Positions 18,496 to 27,860 of a stretch of DNA of 64,000 nt are shown in pieces (position 1 is the stretch's first letter; the number at the start of each line of letters is the position of its first letter). The stretch is taken from contig CACHJT010000002.1 in assembly GCA_902580215.1 (NCBI GenBank), positions 1 to 64,000 on the forward strand. The letters are read 5' to 3'. The notes under the pieces were generated by a model that saw only the letters and a list, made by a program, of their open reading frames with translations, did not search any database and was not told where the DNA came from. The stretch is from an uncultured Candidatus Actinomarina sp. GTDB lineage: Bacteria > Actinomycetota > Acidimicrobiia > Actinomarinales > Actinomarinaceae. The position numbers were made by a program, and so were the translations under genes.

Positions 18496-19860
18496 CTATT
18501 TGATTACTTTATCTGCCACAAGTGTAATAACCATTGAGGAAAGCAAACCAATAGCAAAAGTGTTTAGGTCAGCTAGGCCGTAAAGGTCTGTAGGAATAAA
18601 TACTCCACCTGGGTTTACTTGGAGGTCTATAAATAAATACCTATAGACGTAAACGAAAATCAAGGATCCGATAAATGGAATTATAAGCAGAATATCCTTG
18701 CTAGATTTTTTTATTCTATAGAAAGCTGGAAACACAAGGCAAGCTGCAAACAAATCGGCTACTAAAAATACATTAAATATACTCGTTACTTCAATTGAAA
18801 TCACTAACGCAATACATACAACTAATAAAGTAATTAATTTAGCTTCTTCAGATTTTTTCTTAAGAATATCTAGAGAAATAGTTGATGCAATTGCATTTTC
18901 CAAAGTATCAATACTCGATGTTACAAGCAGCGTTGCCAGGGAAACGAGCAATATAATTGTAAAATTATTTAAATCAAGCTGTTCAATGAAGCTTAATGCA
19001 GGTGATTCTATCCCTTTTCCTGCACCAACTGCACCACCAATTCCTAAAATTAGAATAGTTAAAAATGCACCGATTCCAGAAAAAATACTTGCTTGTTTTA
19101 TCGCTTTTGAGTTTTCTGCTGAAAAAGTTCTCTGCCAATAACCCATCGAAAAAACCTCAGCTGCAGTTACAGCAATTATTACAGCTAATGCAGATTTGAG
19201 ACTAAAAGTTTCAAAAGAGCCAAGTCCTCCTGCATTTGCATAAGTGACTAATTTAGAAAGACTATTCTGACTTAACCAAATGGTAAGAACAATGGCTAGT
19301 AGTAAAATTATTCCATAACTTTGAAGCTTATCAGTAAAATAAGAAGCTTTAAAACCATGTCTGAACAGGTATGCAAGTGTAGTTATTGCAATAAGCAAGC
19401 TTATTAAAATTCCACGTACAGACGATATAGATTCAAAAACAAAACTAATTGAGGCAAACTCAGCTATTAAAAAAGCCCCCATATATATCACTGCTACTAT
19501 TGAAACAATTTTTTGAGCAATATTGCCATATTTAGTTTCCACAAATTGTGCAAGGGTGGCTCCTTTCGGCAACAAATCTGCAATTTTAGGACCAAAGATA
19601 TAAATCAATATAAAGGGTGTGGCTGCTGAAAGAGCATAACCATAAATGTCATATCCTAATCCATACCACGCAACTTCAGCTGGAGAGGTCAGAATCCAAA
19701 GACCCATTCCACTTGCGTAAAAACTTAAGCTTAAGCCGAGTACACCCTCTGACTTATTTAATACAAAATACTCATCTTCACTGGACTTCAAACTTCTTGT
19801 TTGAAAGTAGATCCAAGTCAATATCAATACAACTATTAAATAAACTACATTTGCGTTCAT
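18496..19860 (-). CDS. Sodium:solute symporter family transporter (candidate thiamine-precursor/HMP transporter, ThiV-like)
   Basis: SSS-type multi-pass protein directly downstream of a TPP riboswitch on the same strand. Confidence 0.8.
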   Translation of the reverse strand: MNANVVYLIVVLILTWIYFQTRSLKSSEDEYFVLNKSEGVLGLSLSFYASGMGLWILTSPAEVAWYGLGYDIYGYALSAATPFILIYIFGPKIADLLPKGATLAQFVETKYGNIAQKIVSIVAVIYMGAFLIAEFASISFVFESISSVRGILISLLIAITTLAYLFRHGFKASYFTDKLQSYGIILLLAIVLTIWLSQNSLSKLVTYANAGGLGSFETFSLKSALAVIIAVTAAEVFSMGYWQRTFSAENSKAIKQASIFSGIGAFLTILILGIGGAVGAGKGIESPALSFIEQLDLNNFTIILLVSLATLLVTSSIDTLENAIASTISLDILKKKSEEAKLITLLVVCIALVISIEVTSIFNVFLVADLFAACLVFPAFYRIKKSSKDILLIIPFIGSLIFVYVYRYLFIDLQVNPGGVFIPTDLYGLADLNTFAIGLLSSMVITLVADKVIK

Positions 19861-19902
19861 ACATACCTCATTCCTATAAAAGTAATGGGATTTGAGTCCG
19901 AG

Positions 19903-19976
19903 TTCCCTTCGTTAGCATTACCTAACAGGTTCTTACGGTCGGTCTTTTAAACCCTCTCAGCTTTTGCTCCCGTTAC
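19903..19976 (-). promoter_or_regulatory. TPP (THI-box) riboswitch
   Basis: Minus strand ACGGGAGCAAAAGCTGAGAGGGTTTAAAAGACCGACCGTAAGAACCTGTTAGGTAATGCTAACGAAGGGAA; CTGAGA and AACCTGNNNGGTAATGCNNNCGNAGGGAA signatures. Confidence 0.95.
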
Positions 19977-20037
19977 CCAAATACTACTAGCAATTGTAAG
20001 TAAAAGTTATCTTTTAAGACACATTACTATCTCAATA

Positions 20038-20952
20038 ATGAACTCAACCAAAACAACTAACTTAAAACAACCAACTTTGCTACAGGCTACATGTGCAATA
20101 TTGGTTGCTGCTGTTATGTGGGGTTCAGGAAATGTACTCTCTAGAAGCTTATTAATTGAAGGCATAAATGAAATATTCTTAGTTACATTAAGAGTTACAC
20201 TAATTGGTACAATATTATTTTTAAATTATTTTTTATTCATACGAGAAAAATTTCAAATAACGATATTTAAAGAAGCAACTATAACTGGAACTTTTTCTGT
20301 TTTTTCTGTAAGTTGGTTTTTTATTTATGCATTACAATATATTTCTTCTGGACTCGTAACTCTACTTATTAGCTCTGCTCCTATATTCACCGCTCTATGG
20401 CTGAAAGTACTTTTAAAAGAAGAAAAAATTTCAAAACTTAGATATATTGCTATCGCAACTGGGTTTGTTGGGATTTGTTATTTATTTGTAACAGGCGAAA
20501 CAGGATTGTTAAATGATGGAAATATCCTCCTTGGAGGAAGTCTCGCCTTCTGTGGGGTACAGTGTATTGCTCTAGCGACAGTACTTAATAGAAAATATGC
20601 CCCTAAATATAAAGTTGCGACGTGGCTCACATATCAATATCCTTTAGTAATTATCTTGAGTATCGCTGCTTATCTAATTTTTGACATTTCACCACAGCAA
20701 TTATCAACTTCTCAAATTATTAGAGTTGCAGCATTAGTTGTATCAAACCTAAGTGCATTTACTGCTTTCACCTGGCTCATTAGACGAGTCAGTGCATTAC
20801 AAGTTGCATCTGTAGATTATTTAGTACCAATTGTTGGAGTGACAGCAGGAGTTGTTTTTTTAAATGAATCTTTTAATTCAAATGTAATTGTGGCTGCAGT
20901 GTTTATATTTATATCTTTGTTAATAAACACTAAAGAAGAATTTTCAAACTGA
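20038..20952 (+). CDS. EamA/DMT superfamily transporter
   Basis: Ten-TM layout, VAAVMWGSGNVLSRSLL, duplicated EamA-like repeats. Confidence 0.85.
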   Translation: MNSTKTTNLKQPTLLQATCAILVAAVMWGSGNVLSRSLLIEGINEIFLVTLRVTLIGTILFLNYFLFIREKFQITIFKEATITGTFSVFSVSWFFIYALQYISSGLVTLLISSAPIFTALWLKVLLKEEKISKLRYIAIATGFVGICYLFVTGETGLLNDGNILLGGSLAFCGVQCIALATVLNRKYAPKYKVATWLTYQYPLVIILSIAAYLIFDISPQQLSTSQIIRVAALVVSNLSAFTAFTWLIRRVSALQVASVDYLVPIVGVTAGVVFLNESFNSNVIVAAVFIFISLLINTKEEFSN

Positions 20953-21522
20953 GCTAATTTCTTTTTTGACTTTTTTTAGATCTTGCCAAGTCAACCATTT
21001 TGGTTTACCTTTTTCTTTTGAAGGATTTCGCAAAAGATATGATGGGTGAAAAATTGGCATATACTTGATATCTTCTCTAACTATCCATGTACCTCTTAAT
21101 TTAGAAATTGGCTCATCAATATTTAGGTACGATTGAACTGCTGTAGATCCAGCCAAGACTATAACCTTTGGTTTAATCAACTCAATTTGCTCATTTAACC
21201 ATGGCAAACACTCTGCGACTTCATTTGCTGACGGCTTTCTATTATTTGGTGGTCGACACTTTACAATATTTGATATATAACAGTCCTCATTAGTGTCAAT
21301 TCCAACAGACTGAAAAGCACTGTCTAGCATTTTTCCAGCCCTTCCTACAAATGCTAATCCTTGCTCGTCTTCTTGCTGACCAGGTCCTTCACCTATCACA
21401 AAGAGTTTCGAGTTTGGATTACCCCTTCCAAAGACAACATTATTTCGAGTTTTAGACAAAGAACATTTAACACAGGCGCTACATTCATTCTGTAAAATTT
21501 GGAATTTATTTTGGTTCACCAT
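20944..21522 (-). CDS. Family 4-type uracil-DNA glycosylase
   Basis: GEGPGQQEDEQGLAFVGRAGKMLD, NIVKCRPPNNRKP, HPSYLLRNPS; Cys residues for FeS cluster. Confidence 0.93.
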   Translation of the reverse strand: MVNQNKFQILQNECSACVKCSLSKTRNNVVFGRGNPNSKLFVIGEGPGQQEDEQGLAFVGRAGKMLDSAFQSVGIDTNEDCYISNIVKCRPPNNRKPSANEVAECLPWLNEQIELIKPKVIVLAGSTAVQSYLNIDEPISKLRGTWIVREDIKYMPIFHPSYLLRNPSKEKGKPKWLTWQDLKKVKKEISSV

Positions 21523-21858
21523 TTTATAAAAATATTAGCGAGTTTTCTAAAATTGAACACCCCAAGAGACAAGGTTCCTGGGATTTTTGTATACCAACAA
21601 ATAAGGGAGCATTTGTTTTGATAACTGAACATATTATGTATTAGAGAATTAAATACTAAGTAAACACATTTTAAACGGTAAGGAAATTCAGAAACAGTCA
21701 GTAAATGAGAAAACCCTTGAAAACTCCGCAATCTGTTTCCAGATTTCCTGTCTCAAGGGTTATCTCGTTATACTTCTTATAATGATCATCTATAAAGATT
21801 TTCTTCATAAAAAGTAATTTAAATCTATCTAAAAAAGATTAAAAAATCAAAAAAAATT

Positions 21859-22794
21859 TTAGGAATTTTTCCCACTCTTTCTTCTGGAAATAATCAAATT
21901 AAACATGATTGCCAAAACAGTGACACCAAGTAAAGCACTAAGAACAGTTGATATAAAATCATTATTTATAGCACTAATTCCATAGTCATCAAGAAGCAAA
22001 ACTATTCCATCTGTTTGTGTAAAGCCAAACTCTTCCGCGACGGATTCTAAGCCATCTGGAGATGACGATGCAAAAGGTGTGACAAGGCTTAAAAGTAAAA
22101 TAAGAATAATAAATAGACCATAGAAAGATACTTTGGTTGTGTTTTCATCACTTCTCTCATATGCATAAATTAAATCAGGTCTTACTCGAATTAAAAGAGT
22201 GATAATAAGAGCTGTAATTACTCCCTCACCGAAACCAATGATGAAATGTGTTGTGACCATGGCCAACAAAACTGTTCCTACCGGTATTGATATTGTTCCA
22301 CCAATTGCATATTGGATTGTAAAAGCTATTGATGAAAACACAACACTCAAAATTCCTGCAAGTACACTAACAGAGACAATAGAGGTTTTATTTTTTCCAA
22401 TGAACTTTATCCAGTACTTAACAATAAACCAACTAGTTGCACTAGTTACAATTGCCATATTTAAAACATTCACTCCTAAAGCACTGAGACCCCCATCAGC
22501 AAAAAGTAGAGATTGAATAATAACTACTACTGATAGACAAATTAATCCCAATCTTGGTCCTAAAACTATAACTGCGAGCGCACCACCAAGTAAATGGCCA
22601 CTTGTACCAGCGGCTATAGGGAAGTTTATCATTTGAAGAACAAATATTAATGCAGACATCATTCCTGTTAAGGCAATAAATTTATCTGCAATTAAATCTT
22701 TTGCTGATCTAATGTATGCCCACAATGTGCCAAAACTGATTACTCCAGTAGCGGCAGACATAGTTACATTCATAAATCCGTCAGGTACGTGCAT
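21859..22794 (-). CDS. CbiM/NikM-type cobalt/nickel ECF substrate component with fused C-terminal PDGLE (NikN/CbiN-like) domain
   Basis: N-terminal MHVPDGFMN; GTSGHLLGGALA; SSPDGLESVAEEFGF. Confidence 0.9.
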   Translation of the reverse strand: MHVPDGFMNVTMSAATGVISFGTLWAYIRSAKDLIADKFIALTGMMSALIFVLQMINFPIAAGTSGHLLGGALAVIVLGPRLGLICLSVVVIIQSLLFADGGLSALGVNVLNMAIVTSATSWFIVKYWIKFIGKNKTSIVSVSVLAGILSVVFSSIAFTIQYAIGGTISIPVGTVLLAMVTTHFIIGFGEGVITALIITLLIRVRPDLIYAYERSDENTTKVSFYGLFIILILLLSLVTPFASSSPDGLESVAEEFGFTQTDGIVLLLDDYGISAINNDFISTVLSALLGVTVLAIMFNLIISRRKSGKNS

Positions 22795-22819
22795 AGGAAA
22801 AAGTATAAGCCCTTAGTAT

Positions 22820-22846
22820 CCTTATTGCAAGTGTTTTGCAATAAGG
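22820..22846 (-). terminator. Hairpin after alpha/beta hydrolase, upstream of cbiM
   Basis: CCTTATTGCAAgtgttTTGCAATAAGG, 11-bp perfect arms. Confidence 0.5.
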
Positions 22847-22849
22847 AAC

Positions 22850-23587
22850 TTAAATCAGATTATTTTCTTTAAACCAATAATGAATTTCACTCAATACAAA
22901 AGTTCTTGTATCTTGATTCAAAATTTCATGTTTTGAGTTTTCGACGATTATAAATTTCACATTTTCAAGTTTAGATATATTTTCACTCGCTTTAATTGGA
23001 ACAATCTTATCTTTATCTCCATGTAGAACTAATGTAGGAATCTTTAGTTTTTCTATATTTTCATTAACAAAATTTTGTTCAGTAGTTATTTCATTACCGA
23101 ATTTAAAAGTCAAACTTCTAAAAACTAGCGGATCATTAAAGTAACTATCTACGGTTTCTTTATCGGTAGACAAATTTCTCTTATTTACTGGTGAAGGCGC
23201 ACGTAATTTTGGAAAAACCTTGGCCATAGCACCAGACATATTCTTAACGAATTTTGGATAATTATCATCAAAATGAGGCGCTGACAGTATTAGGTAATCA
23301 GGGTCAATTTTTTCTCTAAGAATTGCAGATACTGACACAAGAGAGCCATAGGAATGAGCAAAAATGATTTTTATATCTTTGTTTACAATTTTATTGTAAG
23401 CAATAACTAACCCTTCAATATTTTCATCCCAAGTTTCTATATGACCTTTTTCATCGATGTCACCATGCCCAGGAAGATTCAATGAATACGTTTCAATACC
23501 TAAGTTTTTTAACCACTCAACATTGTCTTTGTGACGTCCTTCATGTTCAAATAATCCATGAACTACTAATGCTCCTAAATTAGACAC
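22850..23587 (-). CDS. Alpha/beta hydrolase (monoacylglycerol lipase-like)
   Basis: VVHGLFEHEGRH, FAHSYGSLVS nucleophile, VLHGDKDKIVP. Confidence 0.88.
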   Translation of the reverse strand: MSNLGALVVHGLFEHEGRHKDNVEWLKNLGIETYSLNLPGHGDIDEKGHIETWDENIEGLVIAYNKIVNKDIKIIFAHSYGSLVSVSAILREKIDPDYLILSAPHFDDNYPKFVKNMSGAMAKVFPKLRAPSPVNKRNLSTDKETVDSYFNDPLVFRSLTFKFGNEITTEQNFVNENIEKLKIPTLVLHGDKDKIVPIKASENISKLENVKFIIVENSKHEILNQDTRTFVLSEIHYWFKENNLI

Positions 23588-23619
23588 AAGCTCCCCTTTT
23601 TTTTATTAAATTTATATTA

Positions 23620-24330
23620 ATGAATATTGACTTCATAAAAGTACCATTTTCAAACAATCCGTCTATGCAAAAATATGATGGTCCACTTTTTAATACATAT
23701 CCAAATGAGAAATATCTGTCTGAGAAACAACTACAGCTTGAAAAATATGGAAAAGATTTATATGGACAAACAGAACAATTTGAAAATTCTGATTTAAACC
23801 AAAAAGTCAGTCAAACCTTGGGGCTAGAAGCAACCGAATCTTTATACGAAACCGCAGTGCAAATAGAAGAGGATTTAGCTGTCATGCATAATGGAAAGCT
23901 TGAAGCTATATGTTTTTGTTTTCCAAGTGGCTGGATACCAGGAAGAGAGTTAAAAGCAGATCTTTCTAAATTACACCAACCAGTTGCAGATAACGACCTA
24001 TTACTTAAATCAAGTGAGAAATTATCACAACATATGAACAAGCAAACTATACGAAGATGGGTGTGGAATGTAACTACTGTTCCTGGGCTAAGTAATCACC
24101 CTAGTGAAGGAAGACCGCTATTAAATGATTTTGAAAATTTATATTTCAGATTAGAAACACAAATTTCGACACCATTAGATGAATCTTCAAGTTTATTTTT
24201 AGTAAAGGTAGATGTGGTCCCCCTAAAAAATGTATGGGATGAAGTAATTCTAGAGAGTATAAATTCAATGAGTGAAGACGTTTTAAATTATAAGAATTTA
24301 TCTGAAATTAAAAAATTTTTAAATAGTTGA
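23620..24330 (+). CDS. DUF3445 / heme-dependent oxidative N-demethylase-like protein
   Basis: CFPSGWIPGRELKADLSKLHQPV and RRWVWNVTTVPGLSNHP. Confidence 0.8.
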   Translation: MNIDFIKVPFSNNPSMQKYDGPLFNTYPNEKYLSEKQLQLEKYGKDLYGQTEQFENSDLNQKVSQTLGLEATESLYETAVQIEEDLAVMHNGKLEAICFCFPSGWIPGRELKADLSKLHQPVADNDLLLKSSEKLSQHMNKQTIRRWVWNVTTVPGLSNHPSEGRPLLNDFENLYFRLETQISTPLDESSSLFLVKVDVVPLKNVWDEVILESINSMSEDVLNYKNLSEIKKFLNS

Positions 24331-24582
24331 TCTTTTCTCTTTCACAATAAGAAAAAGAATTAGCCCAGTCAGAATCGTTGTCATCGAGTTTGTAGCCATT
24401 AATGGAATGTCGTTTAAATAATTGCCATATAGAAACCAAGATAGGGACCCTAGAAATAAAAATAGATAAGTAATTAACGACAAGTCTTCAACTCTTCTTG
24501 TTTTTAATGTTTTTATCGCTTGAGGTAAAAAAGAAACAGTAGTAAAAAAAATTGCAAGGTAACCCATTATTTGAAAACTCAT
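24319..24582 (-). CDS. SemiSWEET/PQ-loop family transporter
   Basis: LAIFFTTVSFLPQAIKTLKTRRVEDLSLITYLFLFLGSLSWFLYG. Confidence 0.88.
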   Translation of the reverse strand: MSFQIMGYLAIFFTTVSFLPQAIKTLKTRRVEDLSLITYLFLFLGSLSWFLYGNYLNDIPLMATNSMTTILTGLILFLIVKEKRSTI

Positions 24583-24624
24583 GGCAACAGTATATAAGAG
24601 GATTAGTTTAAATAAGGGTACTCG

Positions 24625-24699
24625 TGGGCCTAGTTAGATTTGAACTAACGACCTCATCCTTATCAGGGATGCGCTCTAACCAGGCTGAGCTATAGGCCC
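24625..24699 (-). tRNA. tRNA-Ile(GAT)
   Basis: Cloverleaf gggcctatagctcagcctggttagagcgcatccctgataaggatgaggtcgttagttcaaatctaactaggccca; anticodon GAT. Confidence 0.95.
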
Positions 24700-24787
24700 A
24701 TACGTCTAATTAACAATAGTCTATCAATGGAAATATTTAAATTTTTTTTTCATTTACTGTAAGATTCAGTGCATAATATAAATGCGA

Positions 24788-24860
24788 GGGGATGTAGCTC
24801 AGCTGGAAGAGCACCTGCTTTGCAAGCAGGGGGTCGTGGGTTCAAGTCCCATCATCTCCA
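24788..24860 (+). tRNA. tRNA-Ala(TGC)
   Basis: ggggatgtagctcagctggaagagcacctgctttgcaagcagggggtcgtgggttcaagtcccatcatctcca; anticodon TGC. Confidence 0.95.
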
Positions 24861-24880
24861 CAATAAGGTAACCTAAATAT

Positions 24881-25066
24881 ATGGATAAAAAAGATTTAGA
24901 AAACTTGTCTGTTAGTGAGCTATTAAAACTTAAAGAATCTATTAATGATGAAATTGAAAAAAAGCGTACCCAACAGACACTTTCTAGTGCTAATAGAAAA
25001 GGACTATCTTTAGTTTGGATAGCAGTAGCAATTGCAATTGCTGTATTTAGGTACTTTAGTTCATAA
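24881..25066 (+). CDS. Small hypothetical protein with C-terminal TM
   Basis: Charged N-terminus plus hydrophobic tail; overlaps next gene by TAATG. Confidence 0.6.
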   Translation: MDKKDLENLSVSELLKLKESINDEIEKKRTQQTLSSANRKGLSLVWIAVAIAIAVFRYFSS

Positions 25067-25296
25067 TGGAATATTTAATTGCTTTATTTATCGGAGTAGT
25101 AATTTTTAGATTTTTAAGAAACTCCATTTCATCATTAGCCAGCATACCTCCTGAATTAGATACAGATGATGTTGTTGAAATATCGCAATCTTTTATATGC
25201 AACAAATGCGGCACAGAGTTAACTATAAATAGGCAGTCTGTTGTGGCAAATGAACCTCCAAAGCACTGTAAAGACCCCATGGAGCCATTAGATTAA
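25066..25296 (+). CDS. Small membrane-anchored zinc-ribbon-like protein
   Basis: N-terminal TM; CNKCGTEL...HC motif. Confidence 0.6.
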   Translation: MEYLIALFIGVVIFRFLRNSISSLASIPPELDTDDVVEISQSFICNKCGTELTINRQSVVANEPPKHCKDPMEPLD

Positions 25297-26759
25297 TGAA
25301 CTTTTCAAGACCTGAACAGTTACAGGAGCTTGAAAGTAAATCAGAATTCGATTTACTTATTATTGGAGGTGGGATTGTTGGATCAGCTGCTCTTGAAATG
25401 GCAGCTTCAAGAGGGCTAAGTTCAATTCTTTTAGAGAAAAATGATTTTGCATCAGGTGCATCCGGTCGAAGTACAAAACTTTTACACGGCGGTATTAGGT
25501 ATCTTCCTCAGCTACAGTTTGGCCTAGTTAGAGAAAGCCTGCAAGAACAAAAAATATTAATCAAATTACTTGGGAGGCTTTATAAGCCCCTCAAGCTGCT
25601 TGCTCCAATTTATAAAGATGATGGTTTTTCAGACCTCCCTAAAATGCTCCAATATAATTTCATTTCTTCGTTTGCTTTCAAGCTGGGGTTAACCCTGTAT
25701 GACTTACTTGGAAGCAGAAATAAAAAACAGAGACATATAAATTTTGATAAATCAAAAACAAAGGAAATGTTTCCTTTACTTAAACAAGAAAAATTAAAAA
25801 GAAGCTTTATTTTTCAAGACGCACAAACAGACGATTCAAAATTAGTAGTTACATTATTGAGGAATGCAGTGGAAATTAATAATGCTATTGCAATAAACTA
25901 CATGGAAATTACAGGCATCAAAAAACAATCTTCAAAATATCAAATAACAGCAATTAATAAATTAAATGGCAACAAACATATGTTTGTTGCAAATAAAATT
26001 ATTGCGGCAACAGGGGTACACGCTTTGCCAGGTGATTATTCTGTAAAGTCTTCTCACATTAAATTTAGTGGAGGAGCTCATCTTATCCTTAAAGATGATC
26101 CTCTAAAAATTAATGGAAACGGTATCTTGCTTCCAAAAACTGAAGACAACAGAATCATGTTTGTTTTGCCTTGGTTTGGTAACACTATAGTTGGCACAAC
26201 AGATACCGAAACTTTTTCGGGAACACTAGACAGGCCATATGCAAATAATGATGACAAAGAATACATTATTAGACACGTAAAAAAATATTTCAATGTTGAT
26301 AATGTTGAATACATATCATCTTGGTCAGGCATACGTGCTCTTATAGATAATCAACTAACATCGACAAAAAATGTTTCTAGGGGTCATTTTTTTAACAATG
26401 TCGATGAAGGATTTATTCAAATTTCAGGAGGTAAACTTACAGGATTTAGACTTATAGCTAAAGAGAGTTTGGAATTATTGTTTAGTGATAATTTTGAACT
26501 GACACCTCTAAGCTTTGTTGATGAGGTTCTAGATTTATCAAATAAATTTAATGAAAATGATTTAAAGAAATGCTTCGAACACTACTGTATTGCTAAACCA
26601 ACAGACTACATGCTTAGAAGAACTCATTTAAGTTGGTTTAGTGATAATGGCGGCAAGAGTGAAATTTCAAAAATAATAGAAAATTTTGATATAAATGGAA
26701 TTGAAAATGATACTTTTGAGGAACTAATTGATGAGGGTCTTTTAGATAAAACTTACTAG
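25296..26759 (+). CDS. glpD: FAD-dependent glycerol-3-phosphate dehydrogenase
   Basis: LLIIGGGIVGSAALEMAASRGLSSILLEKNDFASGASGRSTKLLHGGIRYL. Confidence 0.93.
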   Translation: MNFSRPEQLQELESKSEFDLLIIGGGIVGSAALEMAASRGLSSILLEKNDFASGASGRSTKLLHGGIRYLPQLQFGLVRESLQEQKILIKLLGRLYKPLKLLAPIYKDDGFSDLPKMLQYNFISSFAFKLGLTLYDLLGSRNKKQRHINFDKSKTKEMFPLLKQEKLKRSFIFQDAQTDDSKLVVTLLRNAVEINNAIAINYMEITGIKKQSSKYQITAINKLNGNKHMFVANKIIAATGVHALPGDYSVKSSHIKFSGGAHLILKDDPLKINGNGILLPKTEDNRIMFVLPWFGNTIVGTTDTETFSGTLDRPYANNDDKEYIIRHVKKYFNVDNVEYISSWSGIRALIDNQLTSTKNVSRGHFFNNVDEGFIQISGGKLTGFRLIAKESLELLFSDNFELTPLSFVDEVLDLSNKFNENDLKKCFEHYCIAKPTDYMLRRTHLSWFSDNGGKSEISKIIENFDINGIENDTFEELIDEGLLDKTY

Positions 26760-27010
26760 TTGTAGTTAGTAGTCATTAAAAAACCTGCACCAATCAACCC
26801 CAGCCCACTCCACAAATACCATCTTGAAACAGATCCAGGTAGCAAAGTTAAATAGTTAAGAACTATTAAAAGAACTCCAACAATCATCAGGGTCGACATT
26901 AAAACTGTATACCATCGAGGTGAAGGAGCATTACTTGTTGACATTTGACTAGAAATCTTTTTTGACTGCGTAGGTCTGCTATTTTGTTTTCTTTTTTTTG
27001 AAACTGGCAT
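26756..27010 (-). CDS. crgA: CrgA-like cell-division protein
   Basis: Basic N-terminus, SPRWYTVLMSTLMIVGVLLIVLNYL, two TMs. Confidence 0.8.
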   Translation of the reverse strand: MPVSKKRKQNSRPTQSKKISSQMSTSNAPSPRWYTVLMSTLMIVGVLLIVLNYLTLLPGSVSRWYLWSGLGLIGAGFLMTTNYN

Positions 27011-27032
27011 ATTTTACAAATTAGTATTAATT

Positions 27033-27860
27033 CTAATTTATTTCAATAATATTATTTTTCTTAAACTTTATTAAGTTGTCTTTTTTCAACCCTTCTAGAG
27101 CTTTTTGGACCTTGTCAGAATCCTCATTAATTTCTTCAAAAAGTTTTTGATTTTTTATTTGGCCATTGTTTATTAAGAGTTTAATTATTTTTCCTCGAAC
27201 TTCTCTGTTTGAACCTTTGAATTTTTCTTTACCCCTTTTATTAACAGAAAAATGTTTACTACAGCTATTTTCTATTGGGCAAATGTTACATCTCGGGTTA
27301 GAACTTTTACAAATAGAGCTCCCAAAATCCATAAATGCTTGGTTAATATCTCTTGAATCTACATTAAGTAGAAAATGTTCAAAATTTTCTTTGAAGAAAT
27401 CTTTTGTATCATTTAATCCAAAATATCTTTGACAAATTCTTACTGTGTTTGTGTCAACAGCAAGAACCTTTTCCCCATAAGCAAATGAAAGAATTGCATT
27501 TTTTGTATATGGACCAACTCCAGGTAGAATCTCAAAATTTGGATAAATCTGATCAAAACCTTTCTTTTCGATAATTTTAGAAGCTTCAAAAAGCCTTTTG
27601 GCACGATTGTTATATCCTAGCCCTGACCACATTTTTAAAATTATTTTTAACGAAGAATTCGCCATAGACTTTGGCGATGGAAATTCTATAAAGAATTTTT
27701 CAAAATATAAGTTAGCTCTTTCTAACTGGGTTTGCTGAGATAAAGTCTCAATTAATAGAATTTGCCAAGGGTCAGTTGTATTTCTCCATGAAAAGTCTCT
27801 TTTATTTTTTTTATACCAATTAATTAAATCAATTTTTAATTTTTCAATTTTAGTTTTCAA
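27033..27860 (-). CDS. mutY: A/G-specific adenine glycosylase (MutY), no evident NUDIX domain
   Basis: DPWQILLIETLSQQTQ, LPGVGPYTKNAILSFAYGEKVLAVDTN, FeS C-x6-C-x2-C-x5-C. Confidence 0.88.
   Translation of the reverse strand: MKTKIEKLKIDLINWYKKNKRDFSWRNTTDPWQILLIETLSQQTQLERANLYFEKFFIEFPSPKSMANSSLKIILKMWSGLGYNNRAKRLFEASKIIEKKGFDQIYPNFEILPGVGPYTKNAILSFAYGEKVLAVDTNTVRICQRYFGLNDTKDFFKENFEHFLLNVDSRDINQAFMDFGSSICKSSNPRCNICPIENSCSKHFSVNKRGKEKFKGSNREVRGKIIKLLINNGQIKNQKLFEEINEDSDKVQKALEGLKKDNLIKFKKNNIIEIN

Noticed and set aside
21516-21731. 71-aa minus-strand ORF upstream of the UDG gene
   Set aside because: No recognisable protein features and it runs through the stem-rich intergenic region; more likely non-coding.
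22820-22846. Cobalt/B12 riboswitch upstream of cbiM
   Set aside because: Only a simple perfect hairpin is present; no cobalamin or NiCo riboswitch motifs seen. It fits a terminator for the upstream hydrolase gene.
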